NCBI RefSeq assembly: GCF_002483225.1
Contig: NZ_DLHL01000051.1
Span: 62,001-126,000, forward strand
DNA length: 64,000 nt
DNA from: Gemmatimonas sp. UBA7669
GTDB lineage: Bacteria > Gemmatimonadota > Gemmatimonadetes > Gemmatimonadales > Gemmatimonadaceae
Direction: 5' to 3'
Part shown: positions 1-9,822 of the stretch, in pieces
Layout: each line of letters starts with the position of its first letter
Numbering within the stretch: position 1 is the first letter of the stretch
Program-made: the position numbers and the translations under genes
The notes under the pieces: generated by a model
Seen by the model: the letters and a program-made list of their open reading frames with translations, nothing else
The model's database searches: none
Told to the model about the DNA's origin: nothing

Positions 1-2
1 GT

Positions 3-761
3 TCGAAGGCCGCCATTGTGCGCTGGGCTGCGGACGGCGCGGTGTTGCCGGAGCTGCGCGGGTTCGAGGGGCGCGGACGGATCTGGAGCAAGACACTGGT
101 GCGTGCCGACACCGTATATACGGTCATGGCTCGGTCGGACAGCCTGCATGGCATGCAGGTGATGGAGCGCTGGACTCCGAATGATACGCTTGGCCTGGAT
201 TCTCTCGTGCATGTGCGCAAGCCCATGGTCCGATTCAGTTGCGTCGGGCTGGCCATCCCGCCGTTGCTGGAGGGTGCGCTGCATTTTGCCGCGAGTGACA
301 GCGGGCTGGCGCTCACCTCCCAGTCGCAATACACGGTGGATGTCTACCGCGATGGTCGGCGCGTTCGCAGCCTGCGACGCGCCATCACGCCGGTGCCGAC
401 CACCATGGATGACGCGTCAAAGCTCTACCCGGACGGCATGCGTGTGCAGTTTGGCGGTTCGAAGGAGTGCGTTGTGCCTGCGCGCGAACTGGCCGAGAAG
501 CTGGGTATGGCGCCCACCGTTCCGTTGTTGCAGGGTTTGGCCTGGGCGCCCGACGGCAGCCTGTGGGTGGAGCGATACACCTTCGAGGGCGACCCACCGC
601 GTACCGATGTCTTCGACCCGCGCGGCGGCTACGTGGGCACGGCGTACGGACGCTCGCTGCCGCTGGGCTTCCTGGGATCGAACGTGGTGCTGTTTGCCGA
701 GCCCAACGCTGATGATGGGTCAAGTCGGGTGGGTGTGTTTCGCATACAACGCGGCCCCTGA
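3..761 (+). CDS. Partial secreted beta-propeller-like protein (C-terminal part)
   Basis: The frame is open to the left edge, so the true start lies outside the window; the GTG at 18 is only the first internal start-like codon. About 250 residues are visible. Blade-like segments recur, for example a Trp-x-Pro-Asp-Gly-Ser-Leu-Trp-Val strand near the middle followed by an Asp-Val-Phe-Asp-Pro-x-Gly strand. This pattern is typical of six-bladed beta-propeller proteins that are abundant in Gemmatimonadota. No catalytic motif is seen. Ligand and role are unknown. It is followed 45 bases later by another exported protein gene in the same direction. Confidence 0.55.
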   Translation, partial: SKAAIVRWAADGAVLPELRGFEGRGRIWSKTLVRADTVYTVMARSDSLHGMQVMERWTPNDTLGLDSLVHVRKPMVRFSCVGLAIPPLLEGALHFAASDSGLALTSQSQYTVDVYRDGRRVRSLRRAITPVPTTMDDASKLYPDGMRVQFGGSKECVVPARELAEKLGMAPTVPLLQGLAWAPDGSLWVERYTFEGDPPRTDVFDPRGGYVGTAYGRSLPLGFLGSNVVLFAEPNADDGSSRVGVFRIQRGP

Positions 762-806
762 GTGCCCACCGGTAGCGATTGGCGTAGCTGGCGCGTAGCG
801 TAGGGC

Positions 807-1544
807 ATGTCGACATCCATCCTTTCCACCATGACGCGCCGCGCTGTGGTGCTCGCCATGCTGTTGAGTGCTGCGTCAACCGCTACGTCGCTGGGCGCGC
901 AGGCGGCCACCTCAACGGGCGGGCTCACCGCGGCGGTGGGACATTGGGCGGCCGGCGTGACCAATACCGCGGGCGCCACCGACGCCGGCATTACGGCCAA
1001 TGGCGAGCGCTGGAGCGGGCGCAGTGATGCTGCTGCGCTCAGCGCGCTGGCGCGTCGCTGGTTTGGCACCGCCGACAGCAGCTTCGTGGCCAACGCCATG
1101 TCGAACGGCGCCTTCCCGTACGCGGTGCACGACGCCACCACGCGGTTTGGCGACGGCATGCTGGCTGTGGACTTTCGGCTGGATGGCGGCAAGAGCGACC
1201 AGTTTGCCGGCATCATGTTCGGGCTGACGTCGCGTGGGGAGTACTACGCGGGTCGCTACAACACCAAGGACGGCAACGTGGCCATCTGGACCTTTGCCAA
1301 TGGCGAGCGGCGTGTCCTGGCCAAGGGCGCGGGTGAGAAGCAGCTGCCGATGGGTGCTTGGCACCGGCTGGAGCTGCGCGTTCGCGGGCGCGAAGTGCAG
1401 GTGCGTGTGGCGGGGCATCCCGAGCTGACGCTGACCCATCAGTTGGACAGCGCAGTGTCTGGTCGCGTGGGGGTGTGGGTCAAGCGGGATGCGGTGACAT
1501 CATTTCGCGGCTATACGGTGACGGCGGCGGGGAAGGCCAACTGA
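807..1544 (+). CDS. Exported LamG / 3-keto-disaccharide hydrolase-like domain protein
   Basis: The 245-residue product has an N-terminal signal peptide: a basic start, then a hydrophobic stretch ending near Gly-Ala-Gln-Ala at about residue 33. The mature part resembles the concanavalin-like fold of DUF1080/3-keto-disaccharide hydrolase and LamG domains. Visible elements are a Phe-Arg-Leu-x-Gly-Gly strand, a Tyr-Tyr-Ala-Gly-Arg-Tyr strand, a Trp-His-Arg-Leu-Glu-Leu-Arg-Val-Arg-Gly strand and a C-terminal Gly-Arg-Val-Gly-Val-Trp strand. Such domains bind or act on glycans or decorate secreted proteins. No catalytic residues can be assigned, so a binding role is equally possible. Confidence 0.6.
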   Translation: MSTSILSTMTRRAVVLAMLLSAASTATSLGAQAATSTGGLTAAVGHWAAGVTNTAGATDAGITANGERWSGRSDAAALSALARRWFGTADSSFVANAMSNGAFPYAVHDATTRFGDGMLAVDFRLDGGKSDQFAGIMFGLTSRGEYYAGRYNTKDGNVAIWTFANGERRVLAKGAGEKQLPMGAWHRLELRVRGREVQVRVAGHPELTLTHQLDSAVSGRVGVWVKRDAVTSFRGYTVTAAGKAN

Positions 1545-1686
1545 CGCGCGCTGTCTCTGCGCTCGACCGAATCGCCGCTTCAATACTTGATCCTAACAAC
1601 TGCCGCTGCGCCGTGAGCCACCCGGGCGGTCGTTTACGCGTGTACAGGTCGCGCGCCGGCGCCAAGGCCGCTGCGCATCCGTATCG

Positions 1687-1742
1687 GCAACTCGCCACCA
1701 GCAACTCGCCACAAGCAACTCGCCAGAGGCAACTCGCGAACA
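1687..1742. repeat. 14-bp tandem repeat, four units
   Basis: Four consecutive 14-base units each begin GCAACTCGC. The first two are nearly identical and the last is the most diverged. The array lies in the gap between the LamG-like gene and the Big2 lipoprotein gene and ends just before the possible TTG start at 1749. No protein-coding sense is apparent. Confidence 0.8.
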
Positions 1743-1748
1743 GCCAGA

Positions 1749-3921
1749 TTGCCGAAGATTCGTCAAATGTTCGGAGCCGCCATTCCCATGCTACGATCCC
1801 GCTTGCTGTCTGGCATGCATGCCTTGATGGCCTGTACCGTCTTGTTCAGCGCTGCGTGTGGTGGAGGGGCCGGCGACGGTCGTCCTGTGGCTCCGCCTCC
1901 ACCCGCCGATGCCATCAGCGCCGTCACGGTCACACCATCGAGCATTGCACTCGTTGTTGGCGCATCTGTGACGCTCGTCCCGAATGCCACCACGGCCGGC
2001 GCCGGCGTGGTGGTGAACTATACCTACGCATCGAGCGCGCCTGCGGTCGCCACCGTGAGCGCGAGTGGCGCCGTTACTGCCGTTGGCGTGGGCTCGGCTG
2101 CCATCACGGTGACCGCCACCGGCAGTGGCAGCGGCTTCGCGACCAGCACTCGGCAGGCGGTGGCGACCATTGCGGTGACGGCGCCGCCACCGGCACTGAC
2201 GGGGCTGACGGTCAACCCGGATAGCGTAGCGCTTGTCACCGGGAGCAGCACTCCCCTCACCGCGACCGCAACGCCTGGTGGCGCAGGCGTGAATGTGGTG
2301 TATGCCTATGCCACGAGTTCTGCCAGTGTGGCGAGCGTAGACAGCCGTGGCGTCGTTTCTGCAGTGAGTCCAGGTACCGCCACGATAACCGTCACCGCCA
2401 CGGGAACGGGCAGCGGATTCGCTGAAACCAGTTTGCAGGCGCGGACTGTGGTGCGAGTGACCACGCCACCGCCCGCACTGACGGGGCTGACGGTGTCGCC
2501 GGACGGCGCACCGCTCCTTACGGGTGACACGCTGCGGCTCACGCCGACGGCCACCACCGCCGCATCTGGCGTAAACGTGACGTACGCCTACGCATCGAGT
2601 GCCGCGACCGTGGCCAGTGTGGATAGCCGCGGTGTGATCAGCGCGGTGAGTCCGGGCACAGCGACGATCACCGTTACCGCGACAGGATCGGGTAGCGGCT
2701 TCACGACGACCACGCTGCAGGCGCAATCGGTGGTGCAAGTCTTCGCGCCACCACCCGCCCTGTCAGACCTGGCGGTTTCACCAACGAACGCCGCGCTCAC
2801 CACTGGGGATTCGGTGCGGATTGCCGTGGCCCTGACCACGGCAGGGCAAGACGTGAGCGTGAGCTACACCTACGTCTCCAGCGCGCCTTCGGTTGCAAGC
2901 GTGAACAACCGTGGCGTCATCAGCGCCGCGAGTCCAGGCATGGCTTCAATCACCGTACGGGCCACGGGAAGTGGACGCGGTGTCGCCACCAACAGTCTTG
3001 AGCGCGTCGTCAGCGTAACGGTCTCGGCGCCGGCGGTGCCACAGTGGCGACGCGTAGCAGGGCATCCCGGGGAATCATGGGCGGCGCGCTGGGGCGACTG
3101 GACCGTGGCCGTCGGCCGTCTTTGGGTCGTGGAGAACGAACGGTTGAGCACCAGCGCGCCGCGCATTCATCACTCGGTGGACGGCGTGAGCTGGCAGACA
3201 CTCGATGCTCGCACCCTTGGTCTGCCGGATCTGCAAATCGGCTCTGACAATTTGGGGTGGCAACACCACGCTGTTGGCTGGCACTGATCGGGAAGTGGTG
3301 ATCGCGACCACGCTGGTCGCGCCGCTCACCGCCGATGGCAATACGCCGTATCGCACGCATCCTTGGGTGCTTCTGGGCAACCTTGGCAATTGGACGGTAC
3401 AAGGGCCGGCCAATTCGCCGGGCCTCAATCCTCGGCAGATAGCGGGCGCCGACGGGCTGGAGTTCATCGCAAGCGCGATGACAGGGGCGACGGCGTCGTG
3501 GGGCGATCGAGTGGTGCTGCTTCCGCGCGGCATTTGGTGGAGGCCGGGCGCCACCACCGACCAGAGCTTTCTGTCACTCACGAGCGCCGCATCCGGCTCG
3601 TGGCAACTGTTCGCTCAGCGGGGCTATCCGTGGGGTGTGGACAGCTTTCAATGGATGACAGGCGCTGCCGGCACGCCCTGGGAATTCTTTGCGGTCGGCC
3701 ACGTGGGCTTCCAAACCGCCTTCTGGTTTTCGGCCGACGGCCACCGCTGGGACGTGGTGCCGGATCCGGTGCGTCACGTGTGGGTTTCACGTGACGCACA
3801 GCGCTGGGTGCGCATTCCCGAGGGACCCACGTTCACGAAGATCATCGGGTTGGACAGCCGGCTGTGGGGATTCCGTGCGGGTGCGGTGTGGGAGCTCGAT
3901 ATTTCGAGTGTGCGCGAATGA
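1749..3921 (+). pseudogene. Big2-repeat lipoprotein gene with a +1 frameshift
   Basis: Two overlapping frames (1749-3287 and 3205-3921) read as one protein of about 720 residues if one G is removed from the GGGG run at 3254-3257; the sense then continues as Asn-Leu-Gly-Gly-Asn-Thr-Thr. The likely start is ATG 1788, giving a lipoprotein signal with lipobox Phe-Ser-Ala-Ala-Cys. Four bacterial Ig-like (Big2-type) repeats of about 90 residues follow, joined by Pro-Pro-Pro-Ala-Leu linkers, each with a Ser-x-x-Val-Ala-x-Val core. The C-terminal third is a different, Trp-rich, propeller-like domain. The product is probably surface-exposed. The frameshift may be real, programmed, or a sequencing error in the homopolymer. 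Confidence 0.7.
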
Positions 3922-3936
3922 ACGGACAACACCGTA

Positions 3937-4626
3937 TCACGTCGCCCGAAAGTACTTGCACCCGAAGTCCTGCGCGTGCAGTGCCGCAAACACACCAGAC
4001 GGCTGCATGATGACGCCCGGAACGAGCATGCTTTTGGCACGCTGCTCGGCCTCCGTCTCGCTCACCTTGTCCTCGCGCGCGACCAACGCCACGAGATCGC
4101 CGAATGCGCGGCTGCAGGCCAGTGCAATGCCACCACGCGCCATGAACTGATCGAGCGCCATGGCGTCGAGTTCGGCCGGCTGCTCACCGCGTTTGGAGGA
4201 CAGCAGGGCCACGTTGCGATCGGTGGGTTGCTCGGTCCACGGGTGCAGTACGCCGCGTGCCTTGCCGATCTGATATTTGTCCCAGAAGGCCTGTGTCATG
4301 GCCAGCACAATGGCGTTGTGGCGCAGCACCAGCACCGTGGTCGTGTCACTGGGCGGAACACCCAGCGTCTGCTGATACTCCTGCTGCCACAGCGACGCGC
4401 GCCAGACGCCGTAGCCGTTTTCGATTTCTGGCACATCAAACACCACGCGGTGTTTGGTGGTGAGCTTGCGTGTCCAGGTGAGGTCCCAGCGCTGCTGGTC
4501 GACACCCACGACGCCCGACACGCCCGACGCATCAGACGGCGCAGCCGACAAGGGCAGCGACAACAATCCGATGGCTCCCGCGGACACACCGAGCTGGCCC
4601 AGAAACTCGCGACGAGAAGACGACAT
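3937..4626 (-). CDS. Tat-exported DsrE-family-like protein
   Basis: The 229-residue product starts at ATG 4626, chosen because GGAGG sits about 6 bases upstream. It opens with a twin-arginine signal (Ser-Arg-Arg-Glu-Phe-Leu-Gly) and a hydrophobic stretch ending Leu-Ser-Ala-Ala. The rest resembles the Tat-secreted branch of the DsrE/DsrF family: a Val-Leu-Arg-His-Asn-Ala-Ile strand, Trp-Asp-Lys-Tyr, a Ala-Cys-Ser segment and a closing Leu-x-Pro-Gly-Val-Ile-x-x-Pro-Ser-Gly-Val-Phe-Ala-Leu motif. DsrE relatives handle sulfur or redox chemistry, but no substrate can be inferred here. It converges with the Big2 gene with a 15-base gap. Confidence 0.6.
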   Translation of the reverse strand: MSSSRREFLGQLGVSAGAIGLLSLPLSAAPSDASGVSGVVGVDQQRWDLTWTRKLTTKHRVVFDVPEIENGYGVWRASLWQQEYQQTLGVPPSDTTTVLVLRHNAIVLAMTQAFWDKYQIGKARGVLHPWTEQPTDRNVALLSSKRGEQPAELDAMALDQFMARGGIALACSRAFGDLVALVAREDKVSETEAEQRAKSMLVPGVIMQPSGVFAALHAQDFGCKYFRAT

Positions 4627-4757
4627 GTGGGACCTCCGGCACATTAGGGTGACAGCTAAGTGCCACAGACATAGCTCCGAACCCCACCCCGGTCAAAGAG
4701 AACTCGGCACCATGAGCCAAGCTACTCCGTTTGGGGTATGTATAGAGCGGGACGTCA

Positions 4758-4782
4758 TGATCAGTGTTGCAGGATCTGATCA
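4758..4782. promoter_or_regulatory. Inverted repeat upstream of dps
   Basis: A perfect 7-base inverted repeat, TGATCAG and CTGATCA separated by 11 bases, lies about 42 bases before the dps start. The size and position fit an operator for a dimeric regulator. No factor can be named from sequence alone. Confidence 0.35.
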
Positions 4783-4823
4783 CCCCCTTGTCACCTCGGA
4801 CCCTTGAACAGGAGACTCTGCCA

Positions 4824-5270
4824 ATGTCCCAAGCAAACCCAGCAGTTGTCGAAGCGCTGGCCCAACTGCTGGCCGACAGCTACACGCTGTACCTCAAGAC
4901 ACAGAACTATCACTGGAACGTGACAGGGCCGATGTTCACGACCCTGCACACGCTCTTTGAGACGCAATACACGGAGCTGGCGCTTGCGGTGGACGAAATC
5001 GCCGAGCGTCTGCGCGCAGTGGGGGCCTATGCGCCGGGCAGCTACTCCGAGTTTCTGGCGATGAGCACCGTGGAGGAGGCCAGCGGTCACCCGGCCGCCA
5101 CCGCCATGGTTGAGCAGCTCGTGGCAGATCAGGGCAAGGTTGCCCGCTCGGCCAAGCGCCTCATCGAGGCGGCCGAGCAGGCCAAGGATCAGGTGAGTGC
5201 CGATCTTGGCGTACGCCGCGCTCAGGTACACGACAAGAACGCCTGGATGCTGCGCAGTCATCTCGAGTAA
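4824..5270 (+). CDS. dps: Dps-family ferritin-like DNA-binding protein
   Basis: The 148-residue product starts at ATG 4824, preceded by AGGAG at 4810-4814; the longer in-frame extension is not needed. Dps proteins form dodecamers in the cytoplasm that oxidise Fe(II) with peroxide, store iron and often coat DNA. Visible family features are the Asn-Tyr-His-Trp-Asn-Val-Thr-Gly-Pro motif that carries a ferroxidase His, followed by Leu-Phe-Glu-x-Gln-Tyr and Val-Asp-Glu-Ile-Ala-Glu-Arg, which supply the acidic ligands. The length is slightly below typical Dps and there is no Lys-rich N-terminal tail, so DNA binding is uncertain. Confidence 0.85.
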   Translation: MSQANPAVVEALAQLLADSYTLYLKTQNYHWNVTGPMFTTLHTLFETQYTELALAVDEIAERLRAVGAYAPGSYSEFLAMSTVEEASGHPAATAMVEQLVADQGKVARSAKRLIEAAEQAKDQVSADLGVRRAQVHDKNAWMLRSHLE

Positions 5271-5290
5271 GGCGGCACATTCCAATTCGC

Positions 5291-5321
5291 GGGGGCGGAG
5301 TGGACGATCCACCCTGCCCCC
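5291..5321 (+). terminator. GC-rich hairpin after dps
   Basis: Arms of 14 bases (5291-5304 and 5308-5321) pair with two mismatches around a 3-base loop, beginning 20 bases after the dps stop. There is no clear U-run, so termination is likely but not certain. Confidence 0.5.
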
Positions 5322-5373
5322 GTGTCACATGTGGGGATGGGTGGTGTCTGCTTCATGATGACCGTCTCAAGTA

Positions 5374-5391
5374 TCGGACGCGTGCGTCCGA
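5374..5391. promoter_or_regulatory. 18-base palindrome upstream of the HlyD-like gene
   Basis: TCGGACGC and GCGTCCGA flank two bases, an almost perfect dyad 36 bases before the start at 5427. It could be an operator or a leader hairpin for the polysaccharide operon. Confidence 0.35.
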
Positions 5392-5426
5392 CGCTCTCCT
5401 TGAGACTCTCAAGCCGATCACCATTC

Positions 5427-6623
5427 ATGTTCCTGAAACGACTCGACACGCGAGCGCCGAGGCTCCTGTTGACCGCCACCATCATTCTGGCGGTCGGAGC
5501 CGTGTTCATGGAGCGCGCGCTGTATTCGACCTCCATTGAAGCGGTGGTGAATGCCCCCCGCGTGGAGCTGGTGGCGCCCATAGAGGGCGTCGTGGATTCC
5601 GTTGGAAGCGCGCTGGGCGCTTTTGTATCGCCGGGCGCCGTGCTGGTCCGCATTCGTCGCGATGGGCTCAACGCCGAAGGGTCGCAGTCGCTGGCCACAC
5701 GTTCCACCTTGCTGGAGAGCCGTGCCAACATCATTGGTACGGAGCTCGAGACACTGATTGCCCTTCAGGAGTCGCTGGTGAAGCGCGAGACGCAGTTTCG
5801 CGCCACGCTCATTGAGCGCCTGCAAGCGGAGCTGCGCGCGGCCGAAGGACGGTTGGCGGAACGCCGACTGGTGGCCGAGCAGACCGACGCGCTGGTGGGC
5901 GTGAATGGCAGCAGCAAGCTGGATGTGGCGCGCGCCAAGGCCGCGCTGCTGGAGGCTGAGTCGGACCTGGCGCGTCTGCACACCACGTTGCGCGCCGCGA
6001 AGGCCAATGTGCTGTCCGATCAGAGCGGACAGGATGTGCCCTATTCGCGTCAGCGCATCGATCAGCTCACGGTGGACATCGCGCGCCTGCGCGCGGAGCG
6101 CGACGCGCTGCGCAGCGAGGCACGCACCATCATGGACGGTGTGGCTGTGTCGCCGGCGGACAGTCTGGGCACGGTGGCGGTAAAGGCACCGGCTCAGGGT
6201 GCGGTCTGGCAACTGGCGGCGGTACCGGGTGAGCGGGTATTGCGCGGTGCGCCGCTGGCCACGGTGGTGGATTGCTCACGCGTCTATCTCGAAGCCAGCG
6301 TGTCGCCACGCGACGCGGACAATATTGACGTAACCAAGCCGGTCATCGTGCGCTTGGCCGGCACCATTGAAGAAGCCCGTGGCACCGTGCGCACAGTGCG
6401 CGGTGGTGGTCTGCGGCTCGAGAACGCGTCGGCCGCCGAGCTGCGCTATCAGGATCGGCGCGCCGACAGTCGTGTGATTATTGACGTGGACCTGTCGTCG
6501 ATGCCGCAGTCGGCGGCCAACTTCTGTCAGGTGGGTCGTCACGCCAAGGTGTTCTTCGACGATCGTGCGCCGCTGCGTCCGCTGCAGTTCGCGAGCCGTC
6601 AGGCGAACAAGCTGTTTCACTAG
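5427..6623 (+). CDS. HlyD-like periplasmic adaptor paired with a BcsA-like synthase
   Basis: The 398-residue product starts at ATG 5427, which places one transmembrane segment (about residues 12-32) right after a basic N-terminus. Earlier in-frame starts only add unlikely residues. It has the layout of membrane-fusion proteins: a biotinyl-lipoyl-like half motif (Ala-Pro-Ile-Glu-Gly-Val-Val-Asp), a long alpha-helical hairpin of about 130 residues rich in Glu, Arg, Leu and Ala, a second half motif (Lys-Ala-Pro-Ala-Gln-Gly-Ala-Val-Trp) and a beta-barrel end. The next gene, 18 bases downstream, encodes a polysaccharide synthase, so it probably helps move the polymer through the periplasm, much as the HlyD-like part of Alg44 does. 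Confidence 0.75.
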   Translation: MFLKRLDTRAPRLLLTATIILAVGAVFMERALYSTSIEAVVNAPRVELVAPIEGVVDSVGSALGAFVSPGAVLVRIRRDGLNAEGSQSLATRSTLLESRANIIGTELETLIALQESLVKRETQFRATLIERLQAELRAAEGRLAERRLVAEQTDALVGVNGSSKLDVARAKAALLEAESDLARLHTTLRAAKANVLSDQSGQDVPYSRQRIDQLTVDIARLRAERDALRSEARTIMDGVAVSPADSLGTVAVKAPAQGAVWQLAAVPGERVLRGAPLATVVDCSRVYLEASVSPRDADNIDVTKPVIVRLAGTIEEARGTVRTVRGGGLRLENASAAELRYQDRRADSRVIIDVDLSSMPQSAANFCQVGRHAKVFFDDRAPLRPLQFASRQANKLFH

Positions 6624-6641
6624 GCTCCGCCCCCTTCGCTC

Positions 6642-8810
6642 GTGACGTTCGACGCGGCGCCGCTGCCGACCTGGGTGCCCTCGGCACTGGCCATCCTGAT
6701 CTTCGTGGGGTTGGCACCGATGGTCAGTATGCGGCGCCCCGTACTGCGTGCCGGGGTGGCGGCGCTGGCCATCGTGTTTGCGCTGCGCTACGCCATCTGG
6801 CGTACCATGGATACCGTGGTGCCGGTGCCATTCGACGGCTCACTGCAGAACGCCTGGGTGTGGTTGTTCTGGGCCGCGGAGATGCTGTTGCTGTTCGAGG
6901 GCGCGGTGTACCTGCTGATGGTGGCCCGTCACCGCGACCGGCATGCGGAGGCCGACGACAACCAGCGTTGGTACCGTCAGCAGAGTGCGGCCACGTTGCC
7001 GTCGGTGGACGTTCTGGTGCCGACGTACAACGAAGGCTGGGATGTGTTGCAGAAGACGCTGGTGGGTGCGCTGGCGCTCGACTATCCCAACATCACGGTG
7101 TACGTGCTGGATGACGGCGCACGTGACTGGCTGGCGGATGAGTGTCGTGCGCTCAATGTGCAGTATCTGCGCCGCCCCGACCGCGCGCATGCCAAGGCCG
7201 GCAATATCAACCACGCGCTCAAGCATACCTCCGGTGACCTGGTGCTGGTGTTTGACGCGGACTTCGTGGCGCAGCGGGATTTCCTGCAGCGCACGGTGGG
7301 ATTCTTTCGCGACGAGCGTGTCGGGTTGGTGCAGGTGCCGCACCATTTCTTCAATACCGATCCGGTGCAGGCCAATCTGGGGGTGTTCCAGAAGCACGCC
7401 GACGATCAGGAGTTCTTCTTCACGGACATCATGGCCTGCCGCGATGGCTGGGGCGTGGCGTTCTCCTGCGGCAGCAACAGTCTGGCACGGCGTTCGGCGC
7501 TCGAGGCTGTGGGTGGCATTCCCACCGACTCCATTACCGAGGACATTCTCACCAGCATCGTGCTGCTGCAGCGCGGCTGGCAGACGGTGTATCTGAACGA
7601 GCGACTGGCGCGTGGTCTCGCCCCTGAAGGATTGGCTGCGATGTATACGCAGCGTGCACGCTGGGCGCGTGGTGGCATTCAGCTGCTGTTCCTCAAGAAC
7701 GGACCACTGTTTGCGCCCGGGCTCACGTTCATGCAGCGGCTGTTCTTTCTGCCCATCTCGTGGGTGGCCACCAACCTCTGCCTGCCCCTCATGATTCTGG
7801 GGCCGCTGCTGTTCTTGTGGCTCGGCCTGGTGGCGGTGCCGTCGGCCATTGGCGCTGACCTGCTGCAGTTTCAGGTGCCGATGCTGATTGCCATGTGGGG
7901 CGGCACGCGGCGTCTGGCGACGGTGCATCGCAACACCATCATTGCCCTGGCGAGCACGGTGTTTGCCAGCTTCCGTCTTACACCGGCCGTGGTGCACAGT
8001 CTCTTTCGTCCGTTTGCCGTGGGCTTCAAGGTGACGCCCAAGGGCAAGCTGGCGCAGGGCATGCAGGTGGATGGGCGGGCAGTATTGATTTCGCTGGGCG
8101 TGATTGGCGGCATGGTGAGTGGCATGGTGGTGAATCAGTTGCCGAGTTTTGAACGCGTGCCGCCGGATGCGTTTCTCACCCCGAGTCTGTTCTGGGGGAC
8201 GATGACGGTCGTGGTGATGTTTGCCTGTCTGCTGATGTCATTCGAGTTTGATCGCCGCCGGGGAGAAGAACGCTTCGAGGTGCGCGAGATGCACGAGGCC
8301 AGTGTGGACGAGGCTCGGCATCGGGTGGAAGTGATTGATGTCAGTACGACCGGTGTGGCGATGGCCTGGGGTATCGCGCGGCCGGCGGTGGGCACGCCCA
8401 TCACCCTGCACCTGTCGGACGTGGGCGCGTTACCGGCCGTCGTAACGCGGCATATAGGTGAGGTGGGGCTGGGCGCGCAGTTCGAGGAGCTCGACGCGGT
8501 CACGCAGCGGGTGCTGATTGCCAAGATCTTCACGCACGCCTATGAGAATCACGGCAAGGTGGTGAGCGGCACGGCAGATCGTCTCGGGGTTTGGCGTCGC
8601 CTGGCGGGCGCGCCACGCAAGCGGGAGGTGCCGGGCTGGGCGCGGCTACCGCGGACGGACACGGCACCGGTTGAGCGCTCAGCGGAGAATGCAGCGGAGC
8701 ATGCCGCGGGTGGCGTGTACAGCACCGGTGTGCGGCCGGACCTGCGAATCGGACCGGCGGAGGCCTATCCGCGGTTGATGAGCGCGCGGGGACTGCGCAA
8801 GGTAGCTTGA
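6642..8810 (+). CDS. BcsA-like GT2 polysaccharide synthase with C-terminal PilZ domain
   Basis: This 722-residue inner-membrane glycosyltransferase (GTG start) follows the bacterial cellulose synthase plan. It has N-terminal membrane helices, then a GT2 domain with Asp-Asp-Gly near 157, Asp-Ala-Asp near 205, Thr-Glu-Asp near 300 and Gln-Arg-Ala-Arg-Trp near 337. More helices follow, with a gating-loop-like Phe-Lys-Val-Thr-Pro-Lys-Gly near 462. The C-terminal PilZ domain shows an Arg-rich RxxxR segment near 538 and Asp-Val-Ser-Thr-Thr-Gly near 566, which together bind c-di-GMP in the family. The polymer may be cellulose or a related beta-glucan. No BcsB, BcsZ or BcsC gene is nearby; the HlyD-like gene upstream is its only partner here. 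Confidence 0.8.
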   Translation: MTFDAAPLPTWVPSALAILIFVGLAPMVSMRRPVLRAGVAALAIVFALRYAIWRTMDTVVPVPFDGSLQNAWVWLFWAAEMLLLFEGAVYLLMVARHRDRHAEADDNQRWYRQQSAATLPSVDVLVPTYNEGWDVLQKTLVGALALDYPNITVYVLDDGARDWLADECRALNVQYLRRPDRAHAKAGNINHALKHTSGDLVLVFDADFVAQRDFLQRTVGFFRDERVGLVQVPHHFFNTDPVQANLGVFQKHADDQEFFFTDIMACRDGWGVAFSCGSNSLARRSALEAVGGIPTDSITEDILTSIVLLQRGWQTVYLNERLARGLAPEGLAAMYTQRARWARGGIQLLFLKNGPLFAPGLTFMQRLFFLPISWVATNLCLPLMILGPLLFLWLGLVAVPSAIGADLLQFQVPMLIAMWGGTRRLATVHRNTIIALASTVFASFRLTPAVVHSLFRPFAVGFKVTPKGKLAQGMQVDGRAVLISLGVIGGMVSGMVVNQLPSFERVPPDAFLTPSLFWGTMTVVVMFACLLMSFEFDRRRGEERFEVREMHEASVDEARHRVEVIDVSTTGVAMAWGIARPAVGTPITLHLSDVGALPAVVTRHIGEVGLGAQFEELDAVTQRVLIAKIFTHAYENHGKVVSGTADRLGVWRRLAGAPRKREVPGWARLPRTDTAPVERSAENAAEHAAGGVYSTGVRPDLRIGPAEAYPRLMSARGLRKVA

Positions 8811-8856
8811 CGGTGCGCTGAAACCCGCGAATGCCTCCCTCCGTTGGGCTCCGCAC

Positions 8857-9811
<955 letters not shown>

Positions 9812-9822
<11 letters not shown>

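Noticed and set aside
1687..1742. Possible CRISPR array
   Set aside because: Units are 14 bases without spacers. None of the repeat arrays in the window has the 25-40 base repeat and unique spacer pattern.
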